Origin: Colius striatus
Lineage: Eukaryota; Chordata; Aves; Coliiformes; Coliidae
Direction: 5' to 3'
Length of the DNA: 64,000 nt
Assembly: GCF_028858725.1 (NCBI RefSeq)
Contig: NC_084767.1
Location: 17,251,895 to 17,315,894 of the forward strand
Shown: positions 33,432 to 44,910 of the stretch, one piece after another
Layout: each line of letters opens with the position of its first letter
Position numbering within the stretch: the stretch's first letter is position 1
The notes under the pieces: model-generated
Seen by the model: the letters and a program-made list of their open reading frames with translations, nothing else
Told to the model about the DNA's origin: nothing
Database searches by the model: none
Translations under genes and position numbers: made by a program

Positions 33432-36400
33432 CTGCGGGGAGAAGGACAGGGCTTACAGCCAGGGCACTGCACCATCCCAGGTGGGACGCTTCCCAGCACT
33501 GGAGGGACGCTTCCCAACACTATGGGACTGCTCGGCTCGAGCCTGGCTTGCGGCAAAAACCGCAGCACCCATCTGAGTGACAGCTCTTACCATGAAGCGA
33601 TGGATGCTCTGCCACGGGCACTCCCTACAATGCAGGGGAACACCTGCATTGCCCAAGTCTCACACACCCACATGACCAAGCATAATAAACCCGAGGCTTG
33701 CTAGCCATTGGTAGGCACCCTCCCACCTTACCTGCTTCCATCTTTCTCCGTGACAGGCCCTGCTCATCTTTCACCTATCATAAATGGGAGCATTCAGTGG
33801 TTCTTCCAAGAAGACATATCAACAATCACAGACATCAGTGTGAGCTAACAGGATGCTTAAAGACTGCCAACAGATTTCTCCTGATGGAGGAATTTTGATC
33901 TGTATTTTACCCTCAAACTACTCCCCTCTGTTACCACACTTAAAGCTAGTATGCTGTTTTTATTAAAAGCATCCAGAACATGTTGAGGTTTATGCACAAA
34001 GGTGGTTTCTCAGAAGCAGCCACTGCTCCCAGAGCACAATGCCTTTCTCCTTGGGAAATTAGCTCCATCAAAAAAGGAAAAGGGGGAAAAAAAGCCAACT
34101 CAGCACAAACGCGCAAAACATCACGAAATGAACATTTCAGAACCATTACAGTGGCCAGACTGGATTGTTGTCTAACTTGTATCATATCCATTTATTAACA
34201 ATTTCCCTAACTTACCTCATGCTTAAATTACTTTGGACACCACAGGAAACAAACCTCAGCCTCATTTCCTACAGAGGAAGCCCCCCAGCCACGGCTGTGC
34301 CCATGTCCACATCAGCACCTTCTCATCCCCTACTCATTAACTGGTTTTTAACAGCTCAGAGTGTCAGGTAATTATATCAACCATAATCCATAAGAAATCA
34401 GTCTATTCCAGCTGCTAATGACCAGTTAAACTGCAATAATGAGACATTTTAAGTGGGCTGTTATTGCAGGCACTGTATTTCGGTATTTATAGAATTGTTC
34501 TGGCAGGAGATGAAGATGCAGTTTTGGCCTGAAGGACCAGGCAGAGGCATGTGAAATCTCCTGGATGTTGATGACAAACCCTTTGGGATGTTGTTGAGTT
34601 TTACTGGGGCTTTGCTGCACTTTACTTTTCCAAAAGCAAAAAAAAAAACCACCCTAATTCTGGTAGTAGTTGAGGAACAGAAGTTTTACAGCTTTTTATC
34701 TTTGTCCCATCAGCCCTGAATTCCTGCTTAGTCACTCAGTGTGTGAACTTTTGACATTGCTGCTTTTAGCTATTTTCCCTTGCCTCTGATTACGAATCTG
34801 CTGGTGCTTATGAAAGTGAGAGCCTCAAGTGTCTGCCAGGGTCAAGAAAAGCGTAGGCAAGCGCTGTCCAAGTCCTCCACTTCCAGGACTCTCCAGGCCC
34901 CTCACCAAAGCCTCCAAAACCAGTGGCAAGAGCTGGAGGTGGCCCGGCCTCAGCACAGCCCTGAGCTGTATCAGCATGGCTCCGGGCAGCGATGCTGGGC
35001 ACCAGCTCCTGCAGGCACCAAATGCAAACGGATTATGAGCTTAAATATGGCCATTTGGTGCAGATTTCAGCCTGCAATTGCTCATGAAAATGTCTGATAG
35101 CTTAGAAAAACCAGCTCTGTCTGCTATGCTATGATGCTTGTGTGGAGTGTGGTACGATGTGGGACCTGTCCGTGCTCCCTGTTGACAGTGGTGCCAACCT
35201 GCCCGTCCCACGGGACAGGCCCTGTCGCAGCCTCCTGTGCAGCTGAAGCACTGGCTCCACTCCCAAGCATTTATTTTTGGTAGCAAAAGAAGGACAGAGA
35301 AAGGAAGGAAGGTAGCAAAGGAAGCCCAGATTGGCTTGCAGCTTCCAGATTCATTGGGTGCAGTCAGGATATCACACGGTGACTTTTGAAGTGCTGGTGC
35401 TTGCTCCTGCAGCCATGGAACAAACATTGACACAAAAAGGAGATACGAGGCTGCTTGTCAGAGTCACCCTTCCTCACCTGAAAGCCACTTTCAGGTCAGA
35501 GGCCTCTGTCAGGAAAAAACATTACTGAAGTTCCCACGACTGAGTTTTCTTCTCTGGTAGCCAAGATGGGAATGACAATACAGAGCTCCTGATGTACTCC
35601 TGATATACTCCTGATGTACTTCTTAATACACTCCATCCTGGCTGTTTTAGCGTAACAGCTGGAGCTGCTTCAGACTACAGCACCCTTTTGTGCTGTTATA
35701 CACACAAATAACTACAGCAGAGAAAGCAGACACTGAGAACCTGGCGAGGTACGTGAGCTGGTGAGACATGTGAGCTGAGGGATGTCATGCAGCGACGTCC
35801 CCTCACTCCTGCTTCTGCCACCAGTGCTAATAACAGCATTAGCAACGCGATTGTGGCTGCTGCCAGGACAAGGTCCTGCTAACAGGAACGACCGTTGCTC
35901 CACCTTAGGAATAAAGCAAATGGAATGACACCCGTCCTGGATCGCTTCTCCAACAGATGGCAAGCAGCACTTGTCAGAAACCGTGCCCAAAATGCAAATA
36001 GAAAATAATTAGGCAGTTCAGCTGACAGGGCAACAAAGAAAGGTAACTGCGGCTATCCAAGGGCCTTGCATAAACTGACAATGAAAACATACTGATCCAT
36101 CCCAGAATGGCACTGGAACGAAACTGCTCTTTGCGGGAGGGAGGAACCTGCCACGCAGAATAAACCAGGCTCAAGACTGGCACAGTCCCCAAGTCTGCTT
36201 CGTTATCGATCACGCTTCGTTATCTCACAGCACCCTTCATTCAAGGATTTCAGCATACTCTGCTTATCCAGGCAAATCCAATCCCAAACACAGTTCCAAG
36301 AGAGAGGGTAAAAACTGCACCAGAGATTAACGTGGGCTGCTAATTAGTCCTCAAACCACACTTACTGGGAAGAAAAGGAGTGATGATTTTATTTGCCAAG

Positions 36401-39325
36401 GAGTTTACTGGCTTACAGTGGTGCTCTGCTGCAGTTTGGGGCCAGAGGGGAAGGAAGCGGCTCCTCCAACAGACCCACGAGGGGAACTCAGGAAGGGAAA
36501 ATTAATTACCGGTGCTGAATTCCAGCCAAGCCATCAGCCACGATACTTCTGCCTCCTTACAAAAACTACCATGTGATTTTCAGTGACCACAGATGGTCTG
36601 GACCCTGGTTGTGCTTCTCAGTTGAAACAGGCAATTTCAGCACTGCACACATCCTCGGAGGACGCACGGCTGAGGTGGAGGATGACATGGGGGCTGTACA
36701 GTGCACACACGCTGCTCTTCCCCTGACTTTAAGCGGTATGTTTTTAGGGCTACAGGCACATTCAGACCACAGGTCCAGGAACCACCACACCAGTTATCCC
36801 AGTGGATGGGATCAGTGGCACAGGAAGCTCAAGGGGAGTGGGCAGTAGAAGGCAGAGAAATGATAACGAACAACTGGTGGAGGACACTTCCAAGGGCTTT
36901 TTCTCCAAAAAACAGCAACAAAAAGAAAGTTGGAAGATGATGACAGGAAAAGACTATGCTCTTTGGAGAAGCCTGTCAGCGACCTGGCATTTTGCACTGC
37001 ATTGAGAGGCCTTGGTGAGCTCTTCCAGTTGCTCAGACAAGGGAGGATGGAGTAGAGTTGGTGAGGAGGGAGCTGAGTCCCAAGCGTGGTCAGGACTTGA
37101 GCCGTGCCAGAGCTCCTGGCACTCTCTTTTTCCTCTCAGCAATGTAAACGAAAAAATTCCTGCTGGATACTGAGCTGTCTTTAGCATCTCCTGATGTCTG
37201 ATCACAAGAACCACCAAGAAGTTATGATGTCCCCTTTAACAGGAGCTGGGGAAATGGTGCTCCAGGATTGCATCTCTGCCCAGTGTCCAGGAGCTCTGGT
37301 TCAACTAAGCAATGGCGAGTGACACTGGGTTCACAGATCTGTACCAGAAAAGCAAGGGAAGTCATCACATGCATGCAGAGGCACGGAGAGCAGTGTGGAG
37401 CCCTTCCTCAGGCTTCCCTGAGTTTGTTTCCTTTTCAATGGTCACATTTGTATAGGATAAAACACCTCGATGCACCAAGGTGCCTGCGCAAAAATATCTC
37501 ATGTTTGTCTCTGTAAATGTGGTTGATGTGGGTGTTTTCTTAGGCTGTGGTGCTGCCTCTGAGCACCTCTCTCCCCCTCTGGCATGACAGTCTTCTGCTC
37601 CTCCAGTTTGCCTTCCAGATTTCACTTCCCGTTTCAGCAAAGCCCAGTTACACTCAGCCACATGGAAAACCCCAATTTTGGGAAGCAACACCCTTCCTTC
37701 CCCAGCCCTGCCCCACCTGGAGCACCTCATTCCCACTGCCAAGGATAAAAGCTCAGTGCTTTAACAGAAAACAACCTCCTCCTTTCAGAGCTGGGTGAAA
37801 CCCAAAACGCTGACAAAGGTAGTTAGATTACACCTGTATAAACAGGCACTAATCAAAAATATGCTCCATAAACAGAAGCTTTCAAAACAGAGCTCTGTAC
37901 TGCTGATGAGTACAGCGCATGTTTATTTATCTATGGCTGAACCTGTTGATTTACTCCATAAATTGCTAAATAAAGGCACTGCCCCCTCCTCCTCCTTCTC
38001 CCCATTTTCCTTGAAGCAAGGCCATCCCGAGCATGCTAGCCTGGCCTCAGGAAACACTCAGGTGACAATCTTGTGAGGGTCTATAAAGCATTAGCTGCCA
38101 GCAGAGGAGACAATAAAGCTCCTGTTCCATCTCAGGTGACCTTTAATGCAAATCCGTTCAGTCCTGGGGATCCCACAGCTCCTGTGACATGCTGGAGCTA
38201 AGAGGATGAGGCCTCAGAGAAGCTGAATTCTTTTTGATGCTGCCAAGCTTGTTTGCCTCCTTCCCTGCCCTTCCGTTCTTTGAAAGCAGTTGCCGTTATG
38301 ACACAGTATCTCCATCTGGCAGGGTGAATAAGCAGATCCACCCAGAGCCATCAAAAAAGAAGTGAGTCAACGCTAGAGATTTAAAGAAGTATTCTAAGAT
38401 TTCATTTCAAGCTAAGGGAATTGCTTTTAAACAGCTCCCTTTAAAGCATTAAACCTAAGGCAGTGGCACAAACGTGACAGAGCCTACAGACCTCCTATTC
38501 CCGTCACCCTGTGGCAACCGGGCAGCTAGTCTGGGCCCTAGCAGTCACTGCCACGTACACCAGCCTCCCAGATGCAGTTCCTCTGGCTGTACAGGAGCTG
38601 AGCAGTAAGGATTGGGACATATCCCAAACTTTCTCCCAATTTTTCCAAGCTCCCTACACACCAAGATTGCCTCCATGCCTGATCTGCCAATGAAAGCAAT
38701 GGACACATAGCGCAGTTGATCCCCAGCCCATCCTCAGGCACAGTGGGCACCTCGCCTTGACTGAGCAGGGGGGATCACTGAATGCAGCAAGGCTTCCCAA
38801 TGCTCTCACACAAAGTGTGCTGCCTTTTGGATGGGAACTTCTGCCCTTTTCTTCCCAACGAGAGAGATCATGGCATGGGAAGCTTCTGTAAAAGGAAAGC
38901 CTTGATCGTCCTGCTTCAGTCTGAAATGAGACTATCTCACCCCCTCTTTAGCACACTGCTGCTGCTGCATACTTGGCCTATGAATCTCATGAGCATCTCA
39001 CTTTTCTGGCAGCTACATCAAGCCTTTCTGCTGGAGGTTCCTGGTTTCAAACCAAGGTCATTTGCAGTCCTGGTAATTACTGTCACTACAGCAACATCAC
39101 TGTCTTATGCAAAGAAAGGTAATCTAGATTCCTAGCACTCCATACATTAAATGACAGCAAACAACATCTGATGTCTGATGGATGCTCGTGCTCCCTGCCG
39201 TTAGGTTTACTCAGAGCAGGAGTAACTCTTGGCCAGATCGTATCCACCAACATCTTTAGAATCTCTGGTGGCTACTACAGGTACAACCCTGGAGTTCTGA
39301 GCTTCCTTGGTGCTGAGTTACGTAC
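33432..39325 (-). other. JADE2: JADE2 intron, 5.9 kb, no transposon recognised
   Basis: Donor GTACGT at 39325; acceptor CCCCGCAG at 33432. No CR1 copy was seen. It carries a 12-bp tandem triplet (35586-35620) and AT-rich blocks at about 34330-34500 and 37800-37970 that resemble conserved noncoding sequence. The rest is unremarkable. Confidence 0.8.
35586..35620 (+). repeat. Short tandem repeat, 12-bp unit x3
   Basis: CTCCTGATGTA is repeated three times with one substitution (GATGTA, GATATA, GATGTA). Confidence 0.85.
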
Positions 39326-39442
39326 CTGAATACAGGTCCCAGTGCACTCCTTGCAGAGGCTGCAGGACAAAGCCCATCTGCTTGCTGGGATATGTGAGAT
39401 CTTCGTAATGGGTTCCATTTTTTCAGGACATCCAATGCTAAC
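39326..39442 (-). CDS. JADE2: JADE2 coding exon: extended PHD2 core
   Basis: This is a 117-bp exon of 39 codons in phase 0, [20 protein letters not shown] followed by [19 protein letters not shown]. It continues the ePHD module with the linker strand (ISHIPASRW) and the first PHD2 zinc ligands, CSLC (about residues 27-30) and the two cysteines of CTGTC. The acceptor is GGCCAG and the donor GTACGT at 39325. It sits only 500 bp from the previous exon, the shortest intron in the gene here. The sequence is essentially what is expected for JADE2 in any vertebrate; the ePHD is the most conserved part of the family. Confidence 0.97.
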
Positions 39443-39942
39443 CTGGCCACAAAACAGAACGCAAGTTATAAGTACTGGCTGTAACTCCAAAACTCCCACA
39501 GGGGAATGTCTGTGGCAATCTAAATGAGGGACGGTCTTTTTACTTGTTATTACTCATGGCTGCTTGTAAGTGGGGAAAAAACCTCCAAACCTCAAAAACC
39601 AGAAACAAATTTGGATAAAACAGAAGGAGACATTTATGTCAGTGTTTCCTCTGAACTAACCCCTCATTCAGATGTTGCTGTGTATCTCAGATGGCCACAT
39701 GAAACCAGCTCTATCCTGCCCAGGCAGGTCCTGCATAGACCCTCCCCTCTGTGTCTTCCCCTGACAAGGTGTCCCTTGATTGCTAATTAAACACATGGCC
39801 CGACGACCGACCAGCATGACAGCTCTGATCTTGGCACTGCTCAACCACCCAAACTGGACTTGCTACTTTAACCATTAATGAACATCCAGGGCTGAGATGT
39901 GGAAACCAGGTCTGTGCAAGAGGAGGTTGGAAAACATCTTAC
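39443..39942 (-). other. JADE2: JADE2 intron, 500 bp
   Basis: Short intron between the two ePHD exons, with donor GTAAGA and acceptor GGCCAG. No other feature. Confidence 0.9.
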
Positions 39943-40110
39943 TTCAGGTATCCATAAGGCACAGCTAACGTGGACCCATTTTGTCCCGCTCCGGGTGGGC
40001 TTCAGCGCTCCCCCTCTCTTCGGGCACAGTAGACACTTTGGCTGAACCCCGAGGGCGCAGGTCCGGCACAGCCAGCTCCCGATGGGGACCTTCAGGATGC
40101 CGTAACACGC
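39943..40110 (-). CDS. JADE2: JADE2 coding exon: end of PHD1 and start of extended PHD2
   Basis: This exon is 168 bp, exactly 56 codons in phase 0, from [18 protein letters not shown] to [13 protein letters not shown]. It supplies the last PHD1 ligands (Cys2 of the HQAC pair, then CRTC) and opens the C2HC pre-PHD knuckle of the extended PHD2 module: CLLC (about residues 27-30) and HVSC (47-50). The acceptor is CTGTGCAG and the donor GTAAGA at 39942. The arrangement PHD1 - short linker - C2HC knuckle - PHD2 is shared by JADE, BRPF and AF10/AF17 proteins. In JADE2 the PHD2 region has also been reported to act as an E3 ubiquitin ligase toward LSD1 (KDM1A). All expected zinc ligands are present, so nothing suggests loss of function. 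Confidence 0.97.
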
Positions 40111-41722
40111 CTGCACAGATACCAAGGAGGTGGGTTAATCCCAGCAGCCCAGAAAGACCATCCCACAGGACCTCCTCCTTCACTCCCATCCCATCTAGGT
40201 ACTCCAATAAAGCTGCTCCACAGTCACAGAAGGCAAGGTTAAGTTCTTCCTTCCTTGCTACCTTCCCAGTTTTCACTGGGGTACTCACGCTGTGTGAGTA
40301 TGTTCCGAGTTTTAATTAAAAGCTCAGTAAAAAAATGTGCTGTGTATTGTGCCAAACACCCATCCAGCTCCAGGTGGAGGGTGGGCAACAAGGCTTCTCC
40401 ATCAGAGCCCCCAGCACCAGCAGCTCTGCGGTGCAGACAGCTGCCCGCTCACCTCCTGCCTGTTTCTGAACAGCTACCAGATGCAGGACAACCTGGAAAA
40501 GTAAGAAATGCCACGCAGAGAAAATGTCTGAGGTAGCTGAGGGCTGAAAAGCCACAACCCCATGATTGAGAAAGATGGCCACACTGGTTACACAGCCAAC
40601 ATAGCCTAAAGGGGAAGTGAAAATAACTACAGAAAGGTAAAAAGGGGAAACTGATAGTCATGAATATAAATCAGAAGGAAGGAATCATAAAAGATAATAA
40701 ATCTAAAGGAGGCGAGGGCAAGTCTATGGCCGAGAGAGAACTAAAGGGCTGGGGTCACCCGCAGAGCTCTTCAACCTGCTGTGATAGCACAGGACACAAA
40801 AAAGCCAAAGTGCTTCATAAATATTTCTCTTCCATTCTTGGGGAAGAGCCAAGATGATAAGCTGTGTCACACAACGGTGATGATCAAGGACTTTCCACTT
40901 TGGCCGTAACTTATGACTGTATTAAATAGCTACTACTAAAACTAGACAGTTTTGAACTGGCAGGTCCTGATAATTCACACTTAAAGGGTTTTCAGAGGGT
41001 GGCAGACAGCTGCCTCGGGCAGTAACGTGGGGCTGTGTCACTGTTACAAGTGAGGGGATGCCATTAATTCTGGCTGCTCTGACATCCTGCCAGAAGGCAA
41101 GCTTGCAGTGCCAGGCAGATCACGACCCCCAGTGCTGCTGGCTGGAAACCGAACCCAGGCATTTGTCAACTCACTCCTTGAAGTTTACCCCCTGGAAGAG
41201 CAGCTTTTCATCCTGCAGCTGCAGGTGACTGTCACTGTGAGGGACAGTGCTGCTGGTGGGGACAGGGGTACAGGGGGCACGTGGAGACACGTGAGCGTGG
41301 GAAAAGTGTGTCTTCGGTCTTCACTGGCCAAGAACAGGCTTTGTAACATGACTTTCAGTTGCCTCAGAGCACAAATTGACTCAAGAGTGATTTCCAAGGG
41401 GCAAAAGCCACTTCATGAACAGATTATTGGGATAATAAGGAATTAAGGGAGGTAATGTTATTGCTGTGGGTCTACATGGTTCACAGAGACTTAACTGTGT
41501 GTTTCACAGCACCTCCAAATCTGACAGATAAATCATTTCTGTAACAGAGTTTTATAAAACATATGATTTAGTACCAGATAAAAATCAGTCTGGTATGTAT
41601 TACTGGGAGAATAAACCGGCAGATCGATCTCAAAATCCCATGGAAAACAGGAATTACAAGCAGGTGTGCATCTTTAACTCCTGGTTATTTATTCCTGAAG
41701 CAATCTTAGAGCAGCTGAATGA

Positions 41723-42490
41723 GGAACAAGAGCAAGTGCAGAGTCCTGCACCTGGGGAGGAACAACCCCATGCAGCAGTACAGGCTGGGGGATAATCTGA
41801 TGGAATGCAGCTCTATGGAGAGGGACCTGGGAGTGCTGGTGGGCAGCAAACTAAACATGAGCCAGCAATGTGCCCTTGTGGCCAAGGAGGTCAATGGCAT
41901 CCTAGGGAGCCAGAAGAGTATGGCCAGCAGGTTGAGGGAGTTTATCCACCCTGGCCCCAATTCTGCCCTGGTGAGGCCTCATCTGAAGTACTGTGTCCAG
42001 TTCTGGGCTCCCCAGTTCAAGAGAGACAAGGAACTGCTGGAGAGAGGCCAGTGCAAGGCCATCAAGATCAGGGGACTGGAACATCTTTCTGATGAGGAAA
42101 GGCTGCAAGAACTCGGGCTGTTTAGCCTGCAGAAAACAAGGCTGAGAGAGAATCTTACCAATGCTGATAAATACCTAAAGGGTGAGCATCGAGAGGATGG
42201 GGTCAATTTTTTTTCTGTAGTGTCCAGTGACAGGACAAGGGGTAATGGGCACAAGCTGGAAAACAGAAAGTTCCACTGGAACATAAAGGAAAGCTTCTTT
42301 GCTGTTGAGGTGAGGGAGCCCTGGCACACGCTGACCAGGGAAGGTGTGGAGTCCTGTTCTCTGGAGGTTTCCAAACCCACCTAGAGATGTTCCTGTGCAA
42401 CCTGATCTAGGTGAACCTGTATTAGCAGGGAGTTGGGCTGGATGATCTCTGGAGCTTGTTTCCAACCCCCATCATTCTGGGATTCTGTGA
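41723..42490 (+). mobile_element. CR1 LINE fragment with a long surviving frame
   Basis: It covers the distal ORF2 and the 3' end, from AACAAGAGCAAGTGCAGAGT to CCATCATTCTGGGATTCTGT. A frame of 221 codons (41719-42384) stays open across the ORF2 C-terminal motifs (CRVLHLGRNNPMQQYRLG, ...[19 protein letters not shown]). It is antisense to JADE2. Few disabling mutations suggest a younger insertion than its neighbours. Confidence 0.94.
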
Positions 42491-44263
42491 AAGGGAAATT
42501 CTTCTCCTAGGAGCAAATACTATAGGACATCTTTCCTGAAGAAGAGTGGCTCCAGAAATGAGTTATCAGCTAAACATGGTCTCCCAGTGCAACAGTCAGA
42601 AGGTGCTCCAGACACACATAGCCAGAGGAATGCTGAGTATGAGCAGAGCAACTATTTTTATCAGTGTGCCTGTCATGGGCTCAGCATCACCAAGAAGGGG
42701 ATGCTGGAAACATGGGGAGGATGCTGAGCCATGGAAAAGCTTAGTGCAGTCCTTGTAACCAAGGGAGGGCTCAGCCATGTCCCCATGCCAGGGAATGGGA
42801 ACTCAGCAATGGCAGGACTATGGTGTAGGGGCTGGGAACTGGAGCTGGATCAACCTCATGCTACACTGAAGTGCAATGTTGCCACCACGAGAGCAATGAA
42901 CCACAACGATTTAGCAGCGGCAGGGGTAAGATTCTTCCTCACTGAGATTTTTTAAATGAAGATTGCATGTGTTTTCTAAAAGCTACGCTTCATAGGAATT
43001 AATTAATAGCAAGCTTCAATGGCTTGTGTTATTCAGCAGATATGATTACAATGATCCCTTCCCCCACCATAACCCACTAACATGTGTCTGAGAACAACCT
43101 TGCCTCTGCTCCTGCCCACTGGGATGTAGGAGGTCAAGGCATTTGGCTTTGAATTAGGCATGGCTCCACCATGGCCCGTGGACCCTGGCTCCCCTCAGCC
43201 ACTGCCTGAGGCCATGAAGCCTGTAGCATTGGCACACAGATGCCTGCAGGAAAGCCCAACCCACAACAGGTTTCAGACAGGAGGTTGGCAAAGGCACAGT
43301 GCAGGTTAGGTAAGAAACATAATGCCATATTGTGGCTCTAGCCTTTGTGGCTTAGGGTGTAAATTGGGGCAGAGATTAAATCACAGGCATCTCATGGGCT
43401 GGCATCATGCTTAGGGCTGGACTCTGCTCCCTGAAAACAGTAGAAAATCTCCCTTTTCTTTCAATAGCCCTGAAATCCAGCCCATCACAACCCCTCCTGC
43501 AGCACCACTCTGCTCCCAGCAGCACGGCTGCTGCCGGACACAGAGTCACAGGTAGGTATGTCCCCATGGCAGCCTCGTGCATGTTGACCATCTCCCACCC
43601 ACATCTGCCAGCCCACAGCCTAGCACTGCCACTTGGGCTTGTTAAAAGAAACACACTCAACACAAAAAAACCACCCTACTCCAACCAGGAATCGTCCTGC
43701 TATTTTGTGGAATCTGATTCACTGATGGAAACCATTCAAAACACCCACCTCCCGCAACTATAGATATCTCCAGCACTCTCCCACCTCCAGGAAGCACTGA
43801 TGGAAAAGCTGCCCAAAAGATGAGCAAATGGCTCTTTTCAGAGGAAAGAAAAAAAAAAATCCTTCACACAGAGGATGAAGGTCAGGAGTTGCTGCTGCCA
43901 TCCCAGCACCGTGCAGCACCTTCCCCTTTAAGTACAACTAGTAAAACCTCCCTGGACCCATGCAGGGGACCTGGGAGACCTTCACACGGCTGCCTTCTCC
44001 CCATCAAGGTTTCCCCAAGTGCAGCTGCCCACAGACTCCCCCCCAGCAAGGGCCTGAAGCGTTTGCATTCAATGCTAAAAATAATTTTCTTTTCCCTCAG
44101 GCAGCAAAATAAAATGAAATTCTACATTCATACAGTAGGCAAGCTGGGACAGAAACACTCTGATGTGAGACAGCATTAGTGGAGCTGGAAAGCCCTAGTA
44201 CCACCATATAATGCTGCAGAGGAGGAGGAAGAGGCTGGAGGTCTGCGCAAGGCCACTCCTCCA

Positions 44264-44296
44264 GTGAGTGCAGGGTGAGTGCAGGGTGAGTGCAGG
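44264..44296 (+). repeat. 11-bp tandem repeat x3
   Basis: Three perfect copies of TGAGTGCAGGG in a row. Confidence 0.88.
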
Positions 44297-44698
44297 GCTG
44301 CAGACATGAATCCCTCCCAGCCCACCAGCCAGTCCCATACAGTGCTGGTCAACCTGTGTGCTTAAAGGTCCCATGGCTGCAGTTTCATAACAAAAGATAG
44401 GGTAAGAGGAGGCATAAAATAAAATATCCCAGAGAACCAAGAGGAGGTTTGCAGGAAGTGATTTTCAACCTCTGGCCATTTATGAGGGGCTGGGGCAGGT
44501 TTGCTGTCTGCCAGCTATCCAAGACCCTGTTTGCTGTCCTCACTCCATTGGAGATGCATGGGGAATCCATAAGAAATGCTTAACAGGGGTCTCCAGCAAC
44601 TTGGGGAAAGGGGGATGGGTGGGGATGGAATGAACTCAGCAGAGGGTACAGGAGAATGATGTTCCTACACCTTGCTCTCCCCTGCGGCGGGGACTCAC

Positions 44699-44910
44699 CT
44701 GGTGCACACAGACGTTGCACTTGTCGCAGAACACCATCTCGTTGCCGTCCTCCCCCTCGGGTGAGCGGCACACGTCGCACACCACATCCTCGTCATACTC
44801 GATGCCTAAGCCCTCCTCTGTTTCGATGGCGATGTTCATGTTCTCATAGCACATGGTCTCCAGCTCCTCCAGCACTCGCTCCAGGGTGATCTCATCCAGC
44901 TCGGGCTTTT
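44699..44910 (-). CDS. JADE2: JADE2 coding exon: acidic linker and first half of PHD finger 1
   Basis: This 212-bp exon completes a Glu codon with AA and then encodes 70 residues, [12 protein letters not shown]... to [10 protein letters not shown]. It contains a conserved acidic helix ([15 protein letters not shown]), the [20 protein letters not shown] stretch, and the first zinc ligands of PHD1: CDVC (about residues 44-47) and CDKC (61-64), plus His69. The PHD1 HQAC ligand pair is split by the following intron, since CAG (Gln) ends this exon and GCG-TGT (Ala-Cys) starts the next. The acceptor is CTTGCAG and the donor GTGAGT at 44698. PHD1 of JADE proteins binds the unmodified or methylated histone H3 tail and directs HBO1 to chromatin. 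Near-identity to human JADE2 in [20 protein letters not shown] is from memory. Confidence 0.97.

Larger units (their letters stand above)
40111..44698 (-). other. JADE2: JADE2 intron splitting PHD finger 1, with one CR1 copy
   Basis: The intron is 4.6 kb, with donor GTGAGT and acceptor TGTGCAG. It contains the CR1 copy at 41723-42490 and a short 11-bp tandem (44264-44296). Otherwise nothing recognised. Confidence 0.85.

Noticed and set aside
41719..42384. 221-codon frame inside the JADE2 intron
   Set aside because: CR1 ORF2 remnant, not a host gene.
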